A stretch of 64,000 nucleotides of DNA from Actinosynnema pretiosum (lineage in GTDB: Bacteria; Actinomycetota; Actinomycetes; Mycobacteriales; Pseudonocardiaceae). This document shows, piece after piece, positions 1 through 7,800 of this stretch (position 1 is the stretch's first letter; each line of letters opens with the position of its first letter). The notes beneath the pieces were generated by a model. That model had not been told where the DNA came from. It did not search any database and saw only the letters and a list, made by a program, of their open reading frames with translations. The stretch is from contig NZ_JAMTCF010000012.1 in the NCBI RefSeq assembly GCF_024171695.1, positions 62,001 to 126,000 of the forward strand, given 5' to 3'. The position numbers were made by a program, and so were the translations under genes.

Positions 1-1
1 C

Positions 2-1405
2 GAGTTCAACGCGATCAAGATCGCGCTCATCGCGGTCCCGCTGGTCCTGATCCTGGTCAGCGCCCTCTACAAGGCGCTCAAGGCGCGCGACGAGGTCGAG
101 GGCGCCCCGCTCACCCGCGAGGAGCAGCCCGAGCTGTGGGCGACCGTGGACGAGCTGGCCGCCGTCGCGGGCACCAGGGGTCCGGACGAGATCCGGCTGA
201 TCGGGGCGGTCAACGCGGCCGTGTCCGAGCAGGCGCCGATGCTGGGCCTGCGCGCGGGCCGCCGGACCATGCTGATCGGCCTGCCGCTGCTGGCCGGGCT
301 GACCGCGAGCGAGCTGCGGTCGGTGCTGGCGCACGAGCTGGGCCACTACGGCGGCGGGCACACCAAGCTGTCCGCGCTGACCTACCGCGCCAAGGAGGCG
401 CTGGCGCACGTGGTCGACGGCCTGGACGACACGTTCCTCCAGCGCCCGTTCGGCTGGTACGCGAAGCTCTACGCGCGGGTGGCCGCGTCGGTGAACCGCA
501 GGCAGGAGCTGGACGCCGACACCGCGTCGGTGACCGCCGCCGGGCGCGAGGCCGCCCAGTCGGCGCTGCGGAAGCTGCCGGTGCTCGGCGCGGCGTGGAA
601 CGGCTACCAGGCGCAGTTCCTGTCCCTGGGCGCGCGGGCCGAGCTGACGCCGCCGGTGATGGCCGGGTTCCACGCCTACCTGTCCGACCCGGAGCGGCGG
701 GAGCGGATGGACGGGGCGCGGGCCGAGCTGCTGGCGCGCGAGCCGGAGTCGGTGTTCGACAGCCACCCGCCGGTGCGCGAGCGGGTCGGCCGGATGGAGG
801 CGCTGCCCTCGCCCGAGGTCGAGCGGGACGACCGCCCGGCGTGGGCGCTGCTGAGCGGGGCGACCACCGACCTGGAGCGCTCGATCATGGTGGGTGGCGG
901 GTTCGGGCCGTCCGCCGACTGGGACGAGGTGGTGGGCGTCCTCGCGAAGGAGCACGGGGAGCGGCGGGCCGAGCTGCTGGCCGTCGCGGGCGCGCGGGCC
1001 GGTCTGGCGGGCGAGGTGTCGCTGGACGACGCGCTGGCCGCGCTGGCCTCGCCCGCGCACCGGGACGAGCTGCTGGGGCACCTGCTGTCGGCGGAGCTGC
1101 TGGGCGGCGAGGTGCCCGAGGACCAGCGGGCGCAGGTGCTGGCCGGGCTGCTCGGGGCGGTGCTGGAGCACGAGCTGGTGGCCGCCGGGGTCGGCGCGTA
1201 CGCGGCGGACTGGGGCAAGCAGTGGGTGGTGCGGCTGGAGGACGGGCGCGCCGTCGACGGGCCGCCCCTGTTCGCCGAGGTGCTGGACGGGCCGGAGGCG
1301 GCGGCGCTGGCGTGGAAGCGGTCGGCGGACGTGCTCGGGACGCGGCGCGCGCAGGTGACCAGGGTGCAGCGGATCACCAAGGACTCGGTCGCGCCGACCG
1401 CCTGA
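2..1405 (+). CDS. M48-family zinc metallopeptidase (5' partial)
   Basis: The reading frame is open from base 2, so the start lies upstream of the window; 467 residues are visible. It opens with a hydrophobic membrane segment (KIALIAVPLVLILV, about residues 6-25), followed by a cytoplasmic or periplasmic peptidase domain. The zinc-binding motif HELGH is in VLAHELGHYGGGH, and a downstream ELDAD (in NRRQELDADTAS) supplies the third ligand typical of M48 peptidases. The family cleaves membrane or misfolded proteins (HtpX/Ste24 type). The substrate here is unknown. The C-terminal 200 residues are Ala/Leu-rich and not recognised. The stop codon lies inside a 9-bp tandem repeat. Confidence 0.85.
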   Translation, partial: EFNAIKIALIAVPLVLILVSALYKALKARDEVEGAPLTREEQPELWATVDELAAVAGTRGPDEIRLIGAVNAAVSEQAPMLGLRAGRRTMLIGLPLLAGLTASELRSVLAHELGHYGGGHTKLSALTYRAKEALAHVVDGLDDTFLQRPFGWYAKLYARVAASVNRRQELDADTASVTAAGREAAQSALRKLPVLGAAWNGYQAQFLSLGARAELTPPVMAGFHAYLSDPERRERMDGARAELLAREPESVFDSHPPVRERVGRMEALPSPEVERDDRPAWALLSGATTDLERSIMVGGGFGPSADWDEVVGVLAKEHGERRAELLAVAGARAGLAGEVSLDDALAALASPAHRDELLGHLLSAELLGGEVPEDQRAQVLAGLLGAVLEHELVAAGVGAYAADWGKQWVVRLEDGRAVDGPPLFAEVLDGPEAAALAWKRSADVLGTRRAQVTRVQRITKDSVAPTA

Positions 1406-1482
1406 TCCGGCTGACCCGGCCGACTTGGCTGATCCGGCTGATCCGGCTGACCTGGCTGGCCCGGCTGATCCGGTTGACCCGG
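1402..1482. repeat. Nine tandem copies of a 9-bp unit
   Basis: The unit is CTGATCCGG with substitutions, repeated nine times without gaps (81 bp). The first copy contains the TGA stop of the M48 peptidase gene. No function is evident. It is one of several short GC-rich arrays at gene ends in this window. Confidence 0.9.
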
Positions 1483-1606
1483 TGTGGGAGGGGCCCTCGG
1501 CGCGTGCGTCCGACCGGGTGTGACCGAGGGCTCATATTCAACGATGGAACATGCATTGTGATCTGAATTACACTCTGCGATACGGCCGTACCACTTGCCA
1601 GTCCGA

Positions 1607-1639
1607 TTGCCCGTGCGTTCGTCGGGGGCGCACGGGCAA
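1607..1639. other. Stem-loop in the psd leader region
   Basis: A perfect 11-bp inverted repeat, TTGCCCGTGCG (1607-1617) with CGCACGGGCAA (1629-1639), encloses an 11-nt loop. It lies about 65 bp before the psd start and after a relatively AT-rich stretch (about 1530-1575) that probably holds the psd promoter. It could be an attenuator or the end of an upstream transcript. The sequence does not decide which. Confidence 0.5.
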
Positions 1640-1703
1640 CCCGGACGTTCCGGGGCAGACCGCGTAGCGTGTGGCGGAACCACGCCCACACATCGGAAGA
1701 GAC

Positions 1704-2417
1704 ATGACGGTCGATCGCGACAAGCACAACAGTGGTGCCGTTTCCCACTTCATCGAGCTCGCCAAGGGGATCGTCCCCCCGATGCACCCCGCGGGCCGCC
1801 CGTTCGTCGCAGGCGCGGCGGCGGCGACGCTCCTGCTGCGCCGGATCTCCAAGCCCGCCGGTGTCGTCGGCGCGCTGGTGACCGCGTGGGTCGCGTGGTT
1901 CTTCCGCGAGCCCAAGCGCACCACCCCCACCCGCGCGGGCCTGGCGATCGCGCCCGCCGACGGCACCGTGTCGCACGTCGTCGAGGCGCTGCCGCCCGCC
2001 GAGCTGGGCCTGGGCGCCGAGCCGATGACGCGGATCAGCGTGTTCCTGTCGGTGTTCGACGTGCACGTGCAGCGCGTCCCGGTGACCGGCGTCGTCCGCC
2101 AGGTCTCCTACCACGCGGGCAAGTTCCTCTCCGCCGACCTGGACAAGGCCAGCGAGGAGAACGAGCGCAACACGGTGTGGCTGACCTCCGAGGAGGGCCA
2201 CGAGATCGTCGTCGTGCAGATCGCGGGCCTGGTCGCCCGGCGCATCGTGTGCGAGGTGTCCGAGGGCGACGCCGTCGCCGCGGGCTCCACCTACGGCCTG
2301 ATCCGCTTCGGGTCGCGCGTCGACCTGTACGTGCCGCGCGGGTCCCGCGTCCTGGTCGAGGCGGGTCAGCGCACCATCGGCGGGGAGACCGTCCTCGCCG
2401 AGCTGCCGGGGAACTGA
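1704..2417 (+). CDS. psd: Phosphatidylserine decarboxylase proenzyme
   Basis: This gene encodes 237 residues. It decarboxylates phosphatidylserine to phosphatidylethanolamine at the membrane. The short actinobacterial form of the family runs to about 230-240 residues. The proenzyme cleaves itself at a Gly-Ser bond to make a pyruvoyl group; here the site reads FGSRVDL with Ser204, leaving a short alpha chain of about 34 residues. The ATG at 1704 is preceded by GGAAGAGA and gives the family-like start MTVDRDKHNSG. An in-frame GTG further upstream would add 11 residues without support. It is followed after 3 nt by pssA, so the two successive steps of PE synthesis form an operon. Confidence 0.93.
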   Translation: MTVDRDKHNSGAVSHFIELAKGIVPPMHPAGRPFVAGAAAATLLLRRISKPAGVVGALVTAWVAWFFREPKRTTPTRAGLAIAPADGTVSHVVEALPPAELGLGAEPMTRISVFLSVFDVHVQRVPVTGVVRQVSYHAGKFLSADLDKASEENERNTVWLTSEEGHEIVVVQIAGLVARRIVCEVSEGDAVAAGSTYGLIRFGSRVDLYVPRGSRVLVEAGQRTIGGETVLAELPGN

Positions 2418-2420
2418 GCC

Positions 2421-3458
2421 GTGGCGTCGACCGCACCGGGCGTCCGGCTGCTGCCGAACGCCATCACCGTGCTGGCGATGTGCGCGGGCCTGTCGGCCGT
2501 GCACTTCGCGATCAGGGGCATGTACGGGGCGGCGATCGCCTCCATCGCGGCTGCGGCCCTGTTCGACGGGCTCGACGGGCGGCTCGCCCGGATGCTCGAC
2601 GCCACCAGCAAGATGGGCGCCGAGCTGGACTCGCTGGCCGACTCGATCTCGTTCGGCGTCGCGCCCGCGATGGTGCTGTACGTGTGGAAGTTCGACCCGG
2701 ACCGGTTCGGCTGGGTCGTGTCGCTGGTGTTCGCGGTGTGCATGGTGCTGCGGCTGGCGCGGTTCAACACCCTCCTGGACGTCGAGCAACCGCCGTACGC
2801 CAAGGAGTTCTTCGTCGGCGTGCCCGCGCCCATAGGCGGGTTGCTGCTGCTGCTCCCGCTGACGCTGGACGAGCAGCTGGGCCGGTCCGGCTGGTGGTCC
2901 TCGACGCCGGTGGTCGCGGTGTGGACGGTGACGGTCGCGATGCTGCTGGTGAGCCGCATCCCGACGCTGTCCATCAAGACGATCAAGGTGCCGCAGCGGT
3001 TGGTGGCCCCGCTGCTGGTGGTGGTCGCGCTGGTCGCGGCGGCGCTGATCACGTTCCCGCTCGCGGTGCTGGTCGTGATCGAGGTCGTGTACCTGGCGCA
3101 CCTGCCGTACGCGGTGCGGCGGTACCGGTGGCTGGCCAAGCACCCCGAGGCCTGGGAGGTGCCCCCGGCCGACCGGCGGGCGATCCGGCGGGCGCACGGG
3201 GTGGCGGCGCGGCGGCTCGGGCTGCGGCAGCCGATGCGGAACCGGGTCGCGGGCGCGGCCAGGCGGGCCGTGCGGCGGCCGAGGCGGATCGACGCGGGCG
3301 GCGTGCCCGGCCCGGTGGGGTCGGACGGCGCGGGGTCGGACGGCGCGGGGTCGAGCGGCACCGGGTCGGACGGCGCGGGGTCGGACGGCGCAGGGTCGCG
3401 GCGCGAGGCCGGTGGCGGGCGGCGGGCCTGGCGGCAGCTCGGGTTGCGGCGCAGGTGA
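2421..3458 (+). CDS. pssA: CDP-diacylglycerol-serine O-phosphatidyltransferase
   Basis: The product has 345 residues and joins CDP-diacylglycerol to L-serine to make phosphatidylserine, the substrate of the adjacent Psd. The CDP-alcohol phosphatidyltransferase motif DG-x2-AR-x8-G-x3-D-x3-D is complete, starting at DGLDGRLARML and ending at LDSLADS (about residues 51-75). Several membrane segments follow. The GTG start is 4 bases after the psd stop. The C terminus beyond about residue 250 is a basic, repetitive tail containing five SDGAG-like pentapeptides (positions 3321-3395). This tail is unlikely to be needed for catalysis. Confidence 0.92.
   Translation: MASTAPGVRLLPNAITVLAMCAGLSAVHFAIRGMYGAAIASIAAAALFDGLDGRLARMLDATSKMGAELDSLADSISFGVAPAMVLYVWKFDPDRFGWVVSLVFAVCMVLRLARFNTLLDVEQPPYAKEFFVGVPAPIGGLLLLLPLTLDEQLGRSGWWSSTPVVAVWTVTVAMLLVSRIPTLSIKTIKVPQRLVAPLLVVVALVAAALITFPLAVLVVIEVVYLAHLPYAVRRYRWLAKHPEAWEVPPADRRAIRRAHGVAARRLGLRQPMRNRVAGAARRAVRRPRRIDAGGVPGPVGSDGAGSDGAGSSGTGSDGAGSDGAGSRREAGGGRRAWRQLGLRRR
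3321..3395. repeat. Five tandem copies of a 15-bp unit inside pssA
   Basis: The unit TCGGACGGCGCGGGG is repeated five times with few changes and is read as SDGAG in the C-terminal tail of PssA. The 15-bp period keeps the reading frame, so copy number could vary without a frameshift. Confidence 0.9.
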
Positions 3459-3526
3459 GTCCGGGCGGGCGCCGGGCGGTGCGCGCGAGGTCGCGTCCGT
3501 GAGCCGGTGATCGGTTCGGGAAGCCG

Positions 3527-3564
3527 AAGGGCCGGGGCGGTGGGAGACCACCGCCCCGGCCCTT
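3527..3564. terminator. Bidirectional terminator between pssA and the sigma-factor operon
   Basis: A perfect 17-bp inverted repeat (3527-3543 with 3548-3564) closes a GAGA loop and is followed by TCTT. It lies between convergent genes and can serve both strands. Confidence 0.85.
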
Positions 3565-3613
3565 CTTCCGCGCCGCGCACCGCCCCCGGGCCGGTGCGCG
3601 GCCGGGTCCGGCG

Positions 3614-4396
3614 CTACTTCCTGATCGCCGCGGTCGGGAAGCCGAGCCCTCGGCAGGTCCGGTCGTCACCGGGGTAGACGCCCACCGCGCCGTGCGCCCC
3701 GTTCTGCGGGCGCACGATGACGCAGGCGACCAGCTCGGGGACGGGCTCGCTCGCCGCGCGCCACCCGTAGGTGTTCTGGGTCCAGGACTTCCGGCAGGAC
3801 TCCAGGGCGGCGGTGAAGTGGTCGGCGCCCGCCGAGCGCTCGGCTCCGGCGACCGGCGGCACGGTCATCACCACGTAGGCGTCACGCTTCTCGGACCCCA
3901 GGTAAAGGTCGTAGTCGGCCATGCTGGCCCTGCTGAAGCAGATCAGCGCCTTGCCGTCGACCGGGGTGACCAGGGACAGCTGCGTCCAGTCGCCCGAGGG
4001 CTGGGCCTCGGGAAGGGCGATCGAGGTGCTCGGGGGGAGCAGCTGGGCGCTGCGCGGCGGGGTGCTGCGCGGCGTGCTGCTGGCCGGGGTCGGCTCAGCC
4101 TGGGAGATGGGGTGCGAGGAAGCGGAGGACGAGGGGGCCGGCGTGGAGGAGAGCTGTTCGCCACCGCCACCGCCCGAGCCCTGCTCGACCAGGCCGCCCG
4201 TGCTGCCCACGCCCGCCGCGAGCGCCATGACACCGCCCGCGACCGCCACGACACCGGCCATGGCCAGCGCGGGGACGACCCGCTTGCGGCGGCGCAGGGC
4301 GTTCGCTCCCCGCTGCTCGATGGCCTCGAAGTCCAGTTCCACCGGGGGTTCCCCACTCCCGATGGCGTGGTCGAAGAAGTCCTTGCGCACGTTCAC
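3614..4396 (-). CDS. Membrane-anchored protein partner of the ECF sigma factor
   Basis: A protein of 260 residues is encoded. About 45 N-terminal residues precede a single membrane segment (VVPALAMAGVVAVAGGVMAL, about residues 46-66), then a Ser/Pro/Thr-rich linker and an extracytoplasmic C-terminal domain of about 130 residues that I do not recognise. The GTG start overlaps the sigma-factor stop (GTGA) and has GGGAGG 6 nt upstream. This layout, a short cytoplasmic part, one membrane helix and an outer domain encoded directly after a sigma factor, suits an anti-sigma factor or sensor. No zinc-binding anti-sigma motif is visible in the short N terminus, so that role is inferred from position. 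Confidence 0.7.
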   Translation of the reverse strand: MNVRKDFFDHAIGSGEPPVELDFEAIEQRGANALRRRKRVVPALAMAGVVAVAGGVMALAAGVGSTGGLVEQGSGGGGGEQLSSTPAPSSSASSHPISQAEPTPASSTPRSTPPRSAQLLPPSTSIALPEAQPSGDWTQLSLVTPVDGKALICFSRASMADYDLYLGSEKRDAYVVMTVPPVAGAERSAGADHFTAALESCRKSWTQNTYGWRAASEPVPELVACVIVRPQNGAHGAVGVYPGDDRTCRGLGFPTAAIRK

Positions 4397-4917
4397 CTGC
4401 TGCCTCCCGTCCGCTCCGGGGTCCTGGTCGCGAGGGCCGCGTGGTGCGGGCCGAGGGCCTCGCGCAGCGAGTCCAGCCCGCGCGAGCACTGGGACTTCAC
4501 CGTGCCCTGGGTGATCCCGAGCGCCTTGGCGGTCGCCGCCACGTCGAGGTCCGCGTAGAAGCGCAGGACGATGACGGCCCGCTGCCGGGGTGGCATGGCC
4601 TTGAGCGCGGCCCGCACCTCGGGGGCGCCGTCCACCTCGTCGTCGAACTGCGCGGCCGGGCGGTCCGGGACCTCGCCCAGCACCTCCTTGCGCTTGGAGG
4701 CGCGCTTGGCCTCGTCCAGCGCCAGCCGCGAGATCACCTTGCGCGCGTAGGCCTCCAGGCCGCGCGGCTCGATGCGGTGCCAGTGCTTGTACATGCGCAG
4801 GAGGGCCGCCTGCACGAGGTCCTCGGCTCGGCCCCAGTCCCCGCAGATGAGGTACGCGACCCGCCGCCACGGCACCGCCCGCTCACGCGCGATCCGCGTG
4901 AAGTCCTGACGATCCAC
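4393..4917 (-). CDS. SigE-family ECF RNA polymerase sigma factor
   Basis: The product has 174 residues. Region 2 is visible as RVAYLICGDWGRAEDLVQAALLRMYKHW (split here as AEDLVQAALLRMYKHW, about residues 32-47). Region 4 is the helix-turn-helix around LPPRQRAVIVLRFYADLD-like sequence followed by ATAKALGITQGTVKSQCSRG (about 138-157). The MDRQDF start is typical of the actinobacterial SigE-family (TIGR02983 type). It should direct RNA polymerase to a small stress or envelope regulon, controlled by the overlapping downstream membrane protein. Three 13-bp repeats lie 70-107 bp upstream of the start. Confidence 0.88.
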   Translation of the reverse strand: MDRQDFTRIARERAVPWRRVAYLICGDWGRAEDLVQAALLRMYKHWHRIEPRGLEAYARKVISRLALDEAKRASKRKEVLGEVPDRPAAQFDDEVDGAPEVRAALKAMPPRQRAVIVLRFYADLDVAATAKALGITQGTVKSQCSRGLDSLREALGPHHAALATRTPERTGGSR

Positions 4918-4985
4918 CAGTACGCCTCCCCTGCTGTCGCCCGGTTGATACCGGCGGGGGCGCGGTTCCGGTTGCTCGGCGAGGA

Positions 4986-5024
4986 GATCCGGAGGGGAGA
5001 TTCGAAGGGGAGATCAGGAGGGGA
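4986..5024. repeat. Three 13-bp direct repeats upstream of the sigma-factor gene
   Basis: The units are GATCCGGAGGGGA, GATTCGAAGGGGA and GATCAGGAGGGGA, adjacent and unspaced. They sit 70-107 bp upstream of the minus-strand sigma-factor start, a position suited to activator or autoregulatory binding. No protein assignment is possible. Confidence 0.6.
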
Positions 5025-5303
5025 AGGGCTGCGGCGGGGCGCGGTTCCCGGACCGGTGGCGCGGGCGGGGATGTGTGGGCGGGGAGCGGCTGGTGCGGGC
5101 GGGGGTGGCTGACGGGGGCGGGGGGCGCGGTGGCGGCTGGGGGCGTGGTGTCTGGGTCTCCGGACGCCCCGTCCGGGTGCCGGACGGCGGGACCGGGTCC
5201 TGGACGGTGCGCGCGGTCGGTCGCACGGCCACCGGTCGACCAGCGCGGTCGAGCGCCCGAGCCCGCCTCGGCCGACCGGGTGGTGCGCGGTGGGGTGGTG
5301 CGC

Positions 5304-5348
5304 GGTGGTCCCCGGTCCCCCGCAGCGCGCCGGGGACCGGGGACCACC
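5304..5348 (-). terminator. Terminator of the AAA ATPase gene
   Basis: A perfect 17-bp inverted repeat (5304-5320 with 5332-5348) lies 6 bp beyond the AAA ATPase stop codon. It is a strong GC hairpin without a T-tract, as is usual for actinomycetes. Confidence 0.8.
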
Positions 5349-5354
5349 AGAGGC

Positions 5355-7571
5355 TCAGGCCTTTCTGGACTCCGCGTAGGCCGCCAGCGACGCCAGCTGC
5401 GCCGGGTCCAGCGACGGGCGCACGACCGAGCCCGCCTTCGCGAGGTGGTCGGCCGTCACGGCGGTGGCCGACAGGGACTCGCGCATCGCGGTCAGCGCGG
5501 CCTCGCGGATCAGCGCGGCGCAGTCCGCCGCCGAGTAGCCGTCGAGCTCGTCCGCCAGCGCGGTCAGGTCGACGTCCTCGGCCAGCGGGGTGTTGCGGGA
5601 CGCGGCGCGCAGGATCTCCGCGCGGGCCTCGGCGTCCGGCGGCGGCACGTAGACCAGGCGCTCCAGCCTGCCCGGTCGCAGCAGGGCCGGGTCGACCAGC
5701 TCGGGGCGGTTCGTCGCGCCCAGCACGATCACGTCGCGCAGCGGCTCGACGCCGTCCAGCTCGGTCAGCAGCGCGGCCACCACGCGGTCGGCCACGCCCG
5801 AGTCCGACGACTGGCCCCGGCGCGGGGCCAGCGCGTCCACCTCGTCCAGGAACACCAGCGCGGGCGCGGCCTCGGCGGCCCTGCGGAACAGCTCGCGGAC
5901 CGCGCGCTCGGACTCGCCGACGAACTTGTCCATCAGCTCGGCGCCCTTGACCGACAGCACGTTCAGCTTGCCGGTCCCGGCCAGCGCGCGGACCAGGAAC
6001 GTCTTGCCGCAGCCGGGCGGGCCGTACATGAGCAGGCCGCGCGGGGGCTCGACGCCGAGGCGGGCGAACGAGTCCGGGTACTGGAGCGGCCACAGGGCGG
6101 CCTCGGTCAGCGCCTGCTTGACCTCGACCATGTCGCCGACGTCGTCCAGGGTCAGGCCGCCGGTGCGCAGGGTGTCCGAGGTGGACATGGAGATCGGGCG
6201 GACGGTGTCCAGCGAGCCGAGCAGGTCCTCCTGCGCCACGCGCGGCTCGGCCTCCTGGCGCTGGCGCAGCGCCGAGCGGACGGCGGCCTCGCGGCGCAGC
6301 GCCACCAGGTCGGCGGCGACGAAGCCGGGGGTGCGGTCGGCGACCTCGGCCAGGTCCACGTCCGGTTCGAGGGGCACCTCGCGCAGCAGCACGCGCAGCA
6401 GCTCGCGGCGGGTCGCGCCGTCCGGCAGGGGCAGCACGAGCTCGCGGTCGACCAGGTCGGGGACGCGCAGGCGCGGGTCGATCAGCTCCGGGTTGGCGCT
6501 GGTGACCACGAGCGGGGTGGTGTCGAGGGCGGCGCGCAGGGCGTCCAGCACGACCGTGGCCACCGGCGGCGGGGTCGCGGCGGGCAGCAGCGCCTCCACG
6601 TCGGTCAGCACCAGCACGGCCGGGGAGCCCGGCTCGGCCTGGGCGCGGCCGATCGCGTCAGCCAGCGCCCGCGCGGTGGCGTTGGCCTCCAGCACGGCGA
6701 TCGCGGGTGCGGACAGCTCGACCACGCGGGTGCCCGCCGCGTGCGCGACGGCCCGCACCAGGGTCGCCTTGCCGACCCCCTCGGGGCCGCTGATCAGCGC
6801 GGCGAGCCTCGGGGCCGCGCCGAGCCTGGTGAGCAGCTCGGGCTGGGTGAGGACGAGGTCGAGCCACTCGGCCAGGCGGCGGGCGGCGTCCTGCTGGCCG
6901 ACCAGGTCGGCGACCGGGAGCGCCTCGGCGGGCGGGGGCGGCGGGGTGACCGGGGTGAGGCCCGCGTCGACGGTTTGCTGTTCGGGGCGGGGCTGGGTCT
7001 GGGCCGCCGCCGGGGCGGTCGCGTCGCGCCAGGCCACCAGCGTGGAGGGGCGGACCGCGACCACGCCGTCCGGGTCGGCCGAGGTGATGGTGAGCAGCTC
7101 GTTCGTCCAGGTCGTCCCGATGGCACCGGACAGCTTGCGGCGGGCGGCCGGGACGTCGGCTCCGGGCGGCGGGGCCAGGTCCTGCGGGAGCAGGGACACC
7201 GCGTCGCCGACCGTGAGGACCTTGCCGGTGAGCGCCATCCGGAGCGTCTCCGGGGTGAGCGCGGTGCTGGCCAGGCGGGAGCCCGCGACGGTGATGGTGC
7301 GGGCTGCGGAGACCTCGACGGGGGCGACGACGATCTCCGCGCCCTCGGTGACGCCGAGGTTGGACAGGGTGATGTCGTCGACCAGCACGACGCCGACCGG
7401 GCTGCCGTCGGGGGCCGCGGCGGCGAGGGCCGCGCTGACCCTGGCGCCGGTGAGGCGGACCGCGTCCCACTGGCGCAGGCCGAGCGCGTCCAGGACTTCG
7501 CGGTGCATCCGGACTACACCTCGGCGGGTGTCCAGCGCCGATGGGGAGAGCCTCGCCGTCAGGGTGATCAC
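5355..7571 (-). CDS. CDC48-like AAA-family ATPase with two ATPase modules
   Basis: This 738-residue protein has an N-terminal double-psi-barrel-like domain (about 1-170), a Pro/Gln-rich linker, and two AAA modules. The second module is complete: Walker A GPPGCGKTFL (about 516), Walker B ALVFLDEVDAL and a sensor-type NRPELVDPALLRPGRLE. The first module has GPEGVGKATL (about 260), where the Thr/Ser after the lysine is replaced by Ala, and VLVLTDVEAL in place of a DE Walker B. Family members unfold or remodel proteins as hexamers. Here the second ring probably supplies most ATP hydrolysis. A GTG start at 7571 gives MITLTARLSP. The gene stands alone, with a strong terminator after it. Confidence 0.88.
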   Translation of the reverse strand: MITLTARLSPSALDTRRGVVRMHREVLDALGLRQWDAVRLTGARVSAALAAAAPDGSPVGVVLVDDITLSNLGVTEGAEIVVAPVEVSAARTITVAGSRLASTALTPETLRMALTGKVLTVGDAVSLLPQDLAPPPGADVPAARRKLSGAIGTTWTNELLTITSADPDGVVAVRPSTLVAWRDATAPAAAQTQPRPEQQTVDAGLTPVTPPPPPAEALPVADLVGQQDAARRLAEWLDLVLTQPELLTRLGAAPRLAALISGPEGVGKATLVRAVAHAAGTRVVELSAPAIAVLEANATARALADAIGRAQAEPGSPAVLVLTDVEALLPAATPPPVATVVLDALRAALDTTPLVVTSANPELIDPRLRVPDLVDRELVLPLPDGATRRELLRVLLREVPLEPDVDLAEVADRTPGFVAADLVALRREAAVRSALRQRQEAEPRVAQEDLLGSLDTVRPISMSTSDTLRTGGLTLDDVGDMVEVKQALTEAALWPLQYPDSFARLGVEPPRGLLMYGPPGCGKTFLVRALAGTGKLNVLSVKGAELMDKFVGESERAVRELFRRAAEAAPALVFLDEVDALAPRRGQSSDSGVADRVVAALLTELDGVEPLRDVIVLGATNRPELVDPALLRPGRLERLVYVPPPDAEARAEILRAASRNTPLAEDVDLTALADELDGYSAADCAALIREAALTAMRESLSATAVTADHLAKAGSVVRPSLDPAQLASLAAYAESRKA

Positions 7572-7800
7572 GGGGTCAGGGTAGTTCGGCGGGCGTGACC
7601 GGGTGGTGCGAAACGGGAGTGCGGTGGTGGGCGTGGGGCGGTAGCGGGCGGACTGGGCGGTGCTGGGGGCGTGCGCGGTGGACCCGTCAGGACAGCGTCC
7701 CCGCCCGCGCCGCGAGCCCGCACGAGCCGCGAGGTGCGGGGTGTCGCGCGGGTCGTGGTGCGGGCCCGGTGGTGCGGGCGGGGAGTTCCGGGGGTGCGGA

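Larger units (their letters stand above)
4918..5354. other. 437-bp intergenic region between sigma-factor gene and AAA ATPase gene
   Basis: This region holds the sigma-factor promoter side (with three 13-bp repeats at 4986-5024), a very G-rich stretch (about 5040-5150), and the terminator of the AAA ATPase gene at 5304-5348. I see no convincing gene in it. Confidence 0.6.

Noticed and set aside
1374-3551. A 725-residue minus-strand open frame over psd and pssA
   Set aside because: It is an antisense frame in GC-rich DNA, rich in Arg/His/Gln repeats. psd and pssA on the plus strand have complete family motifs.
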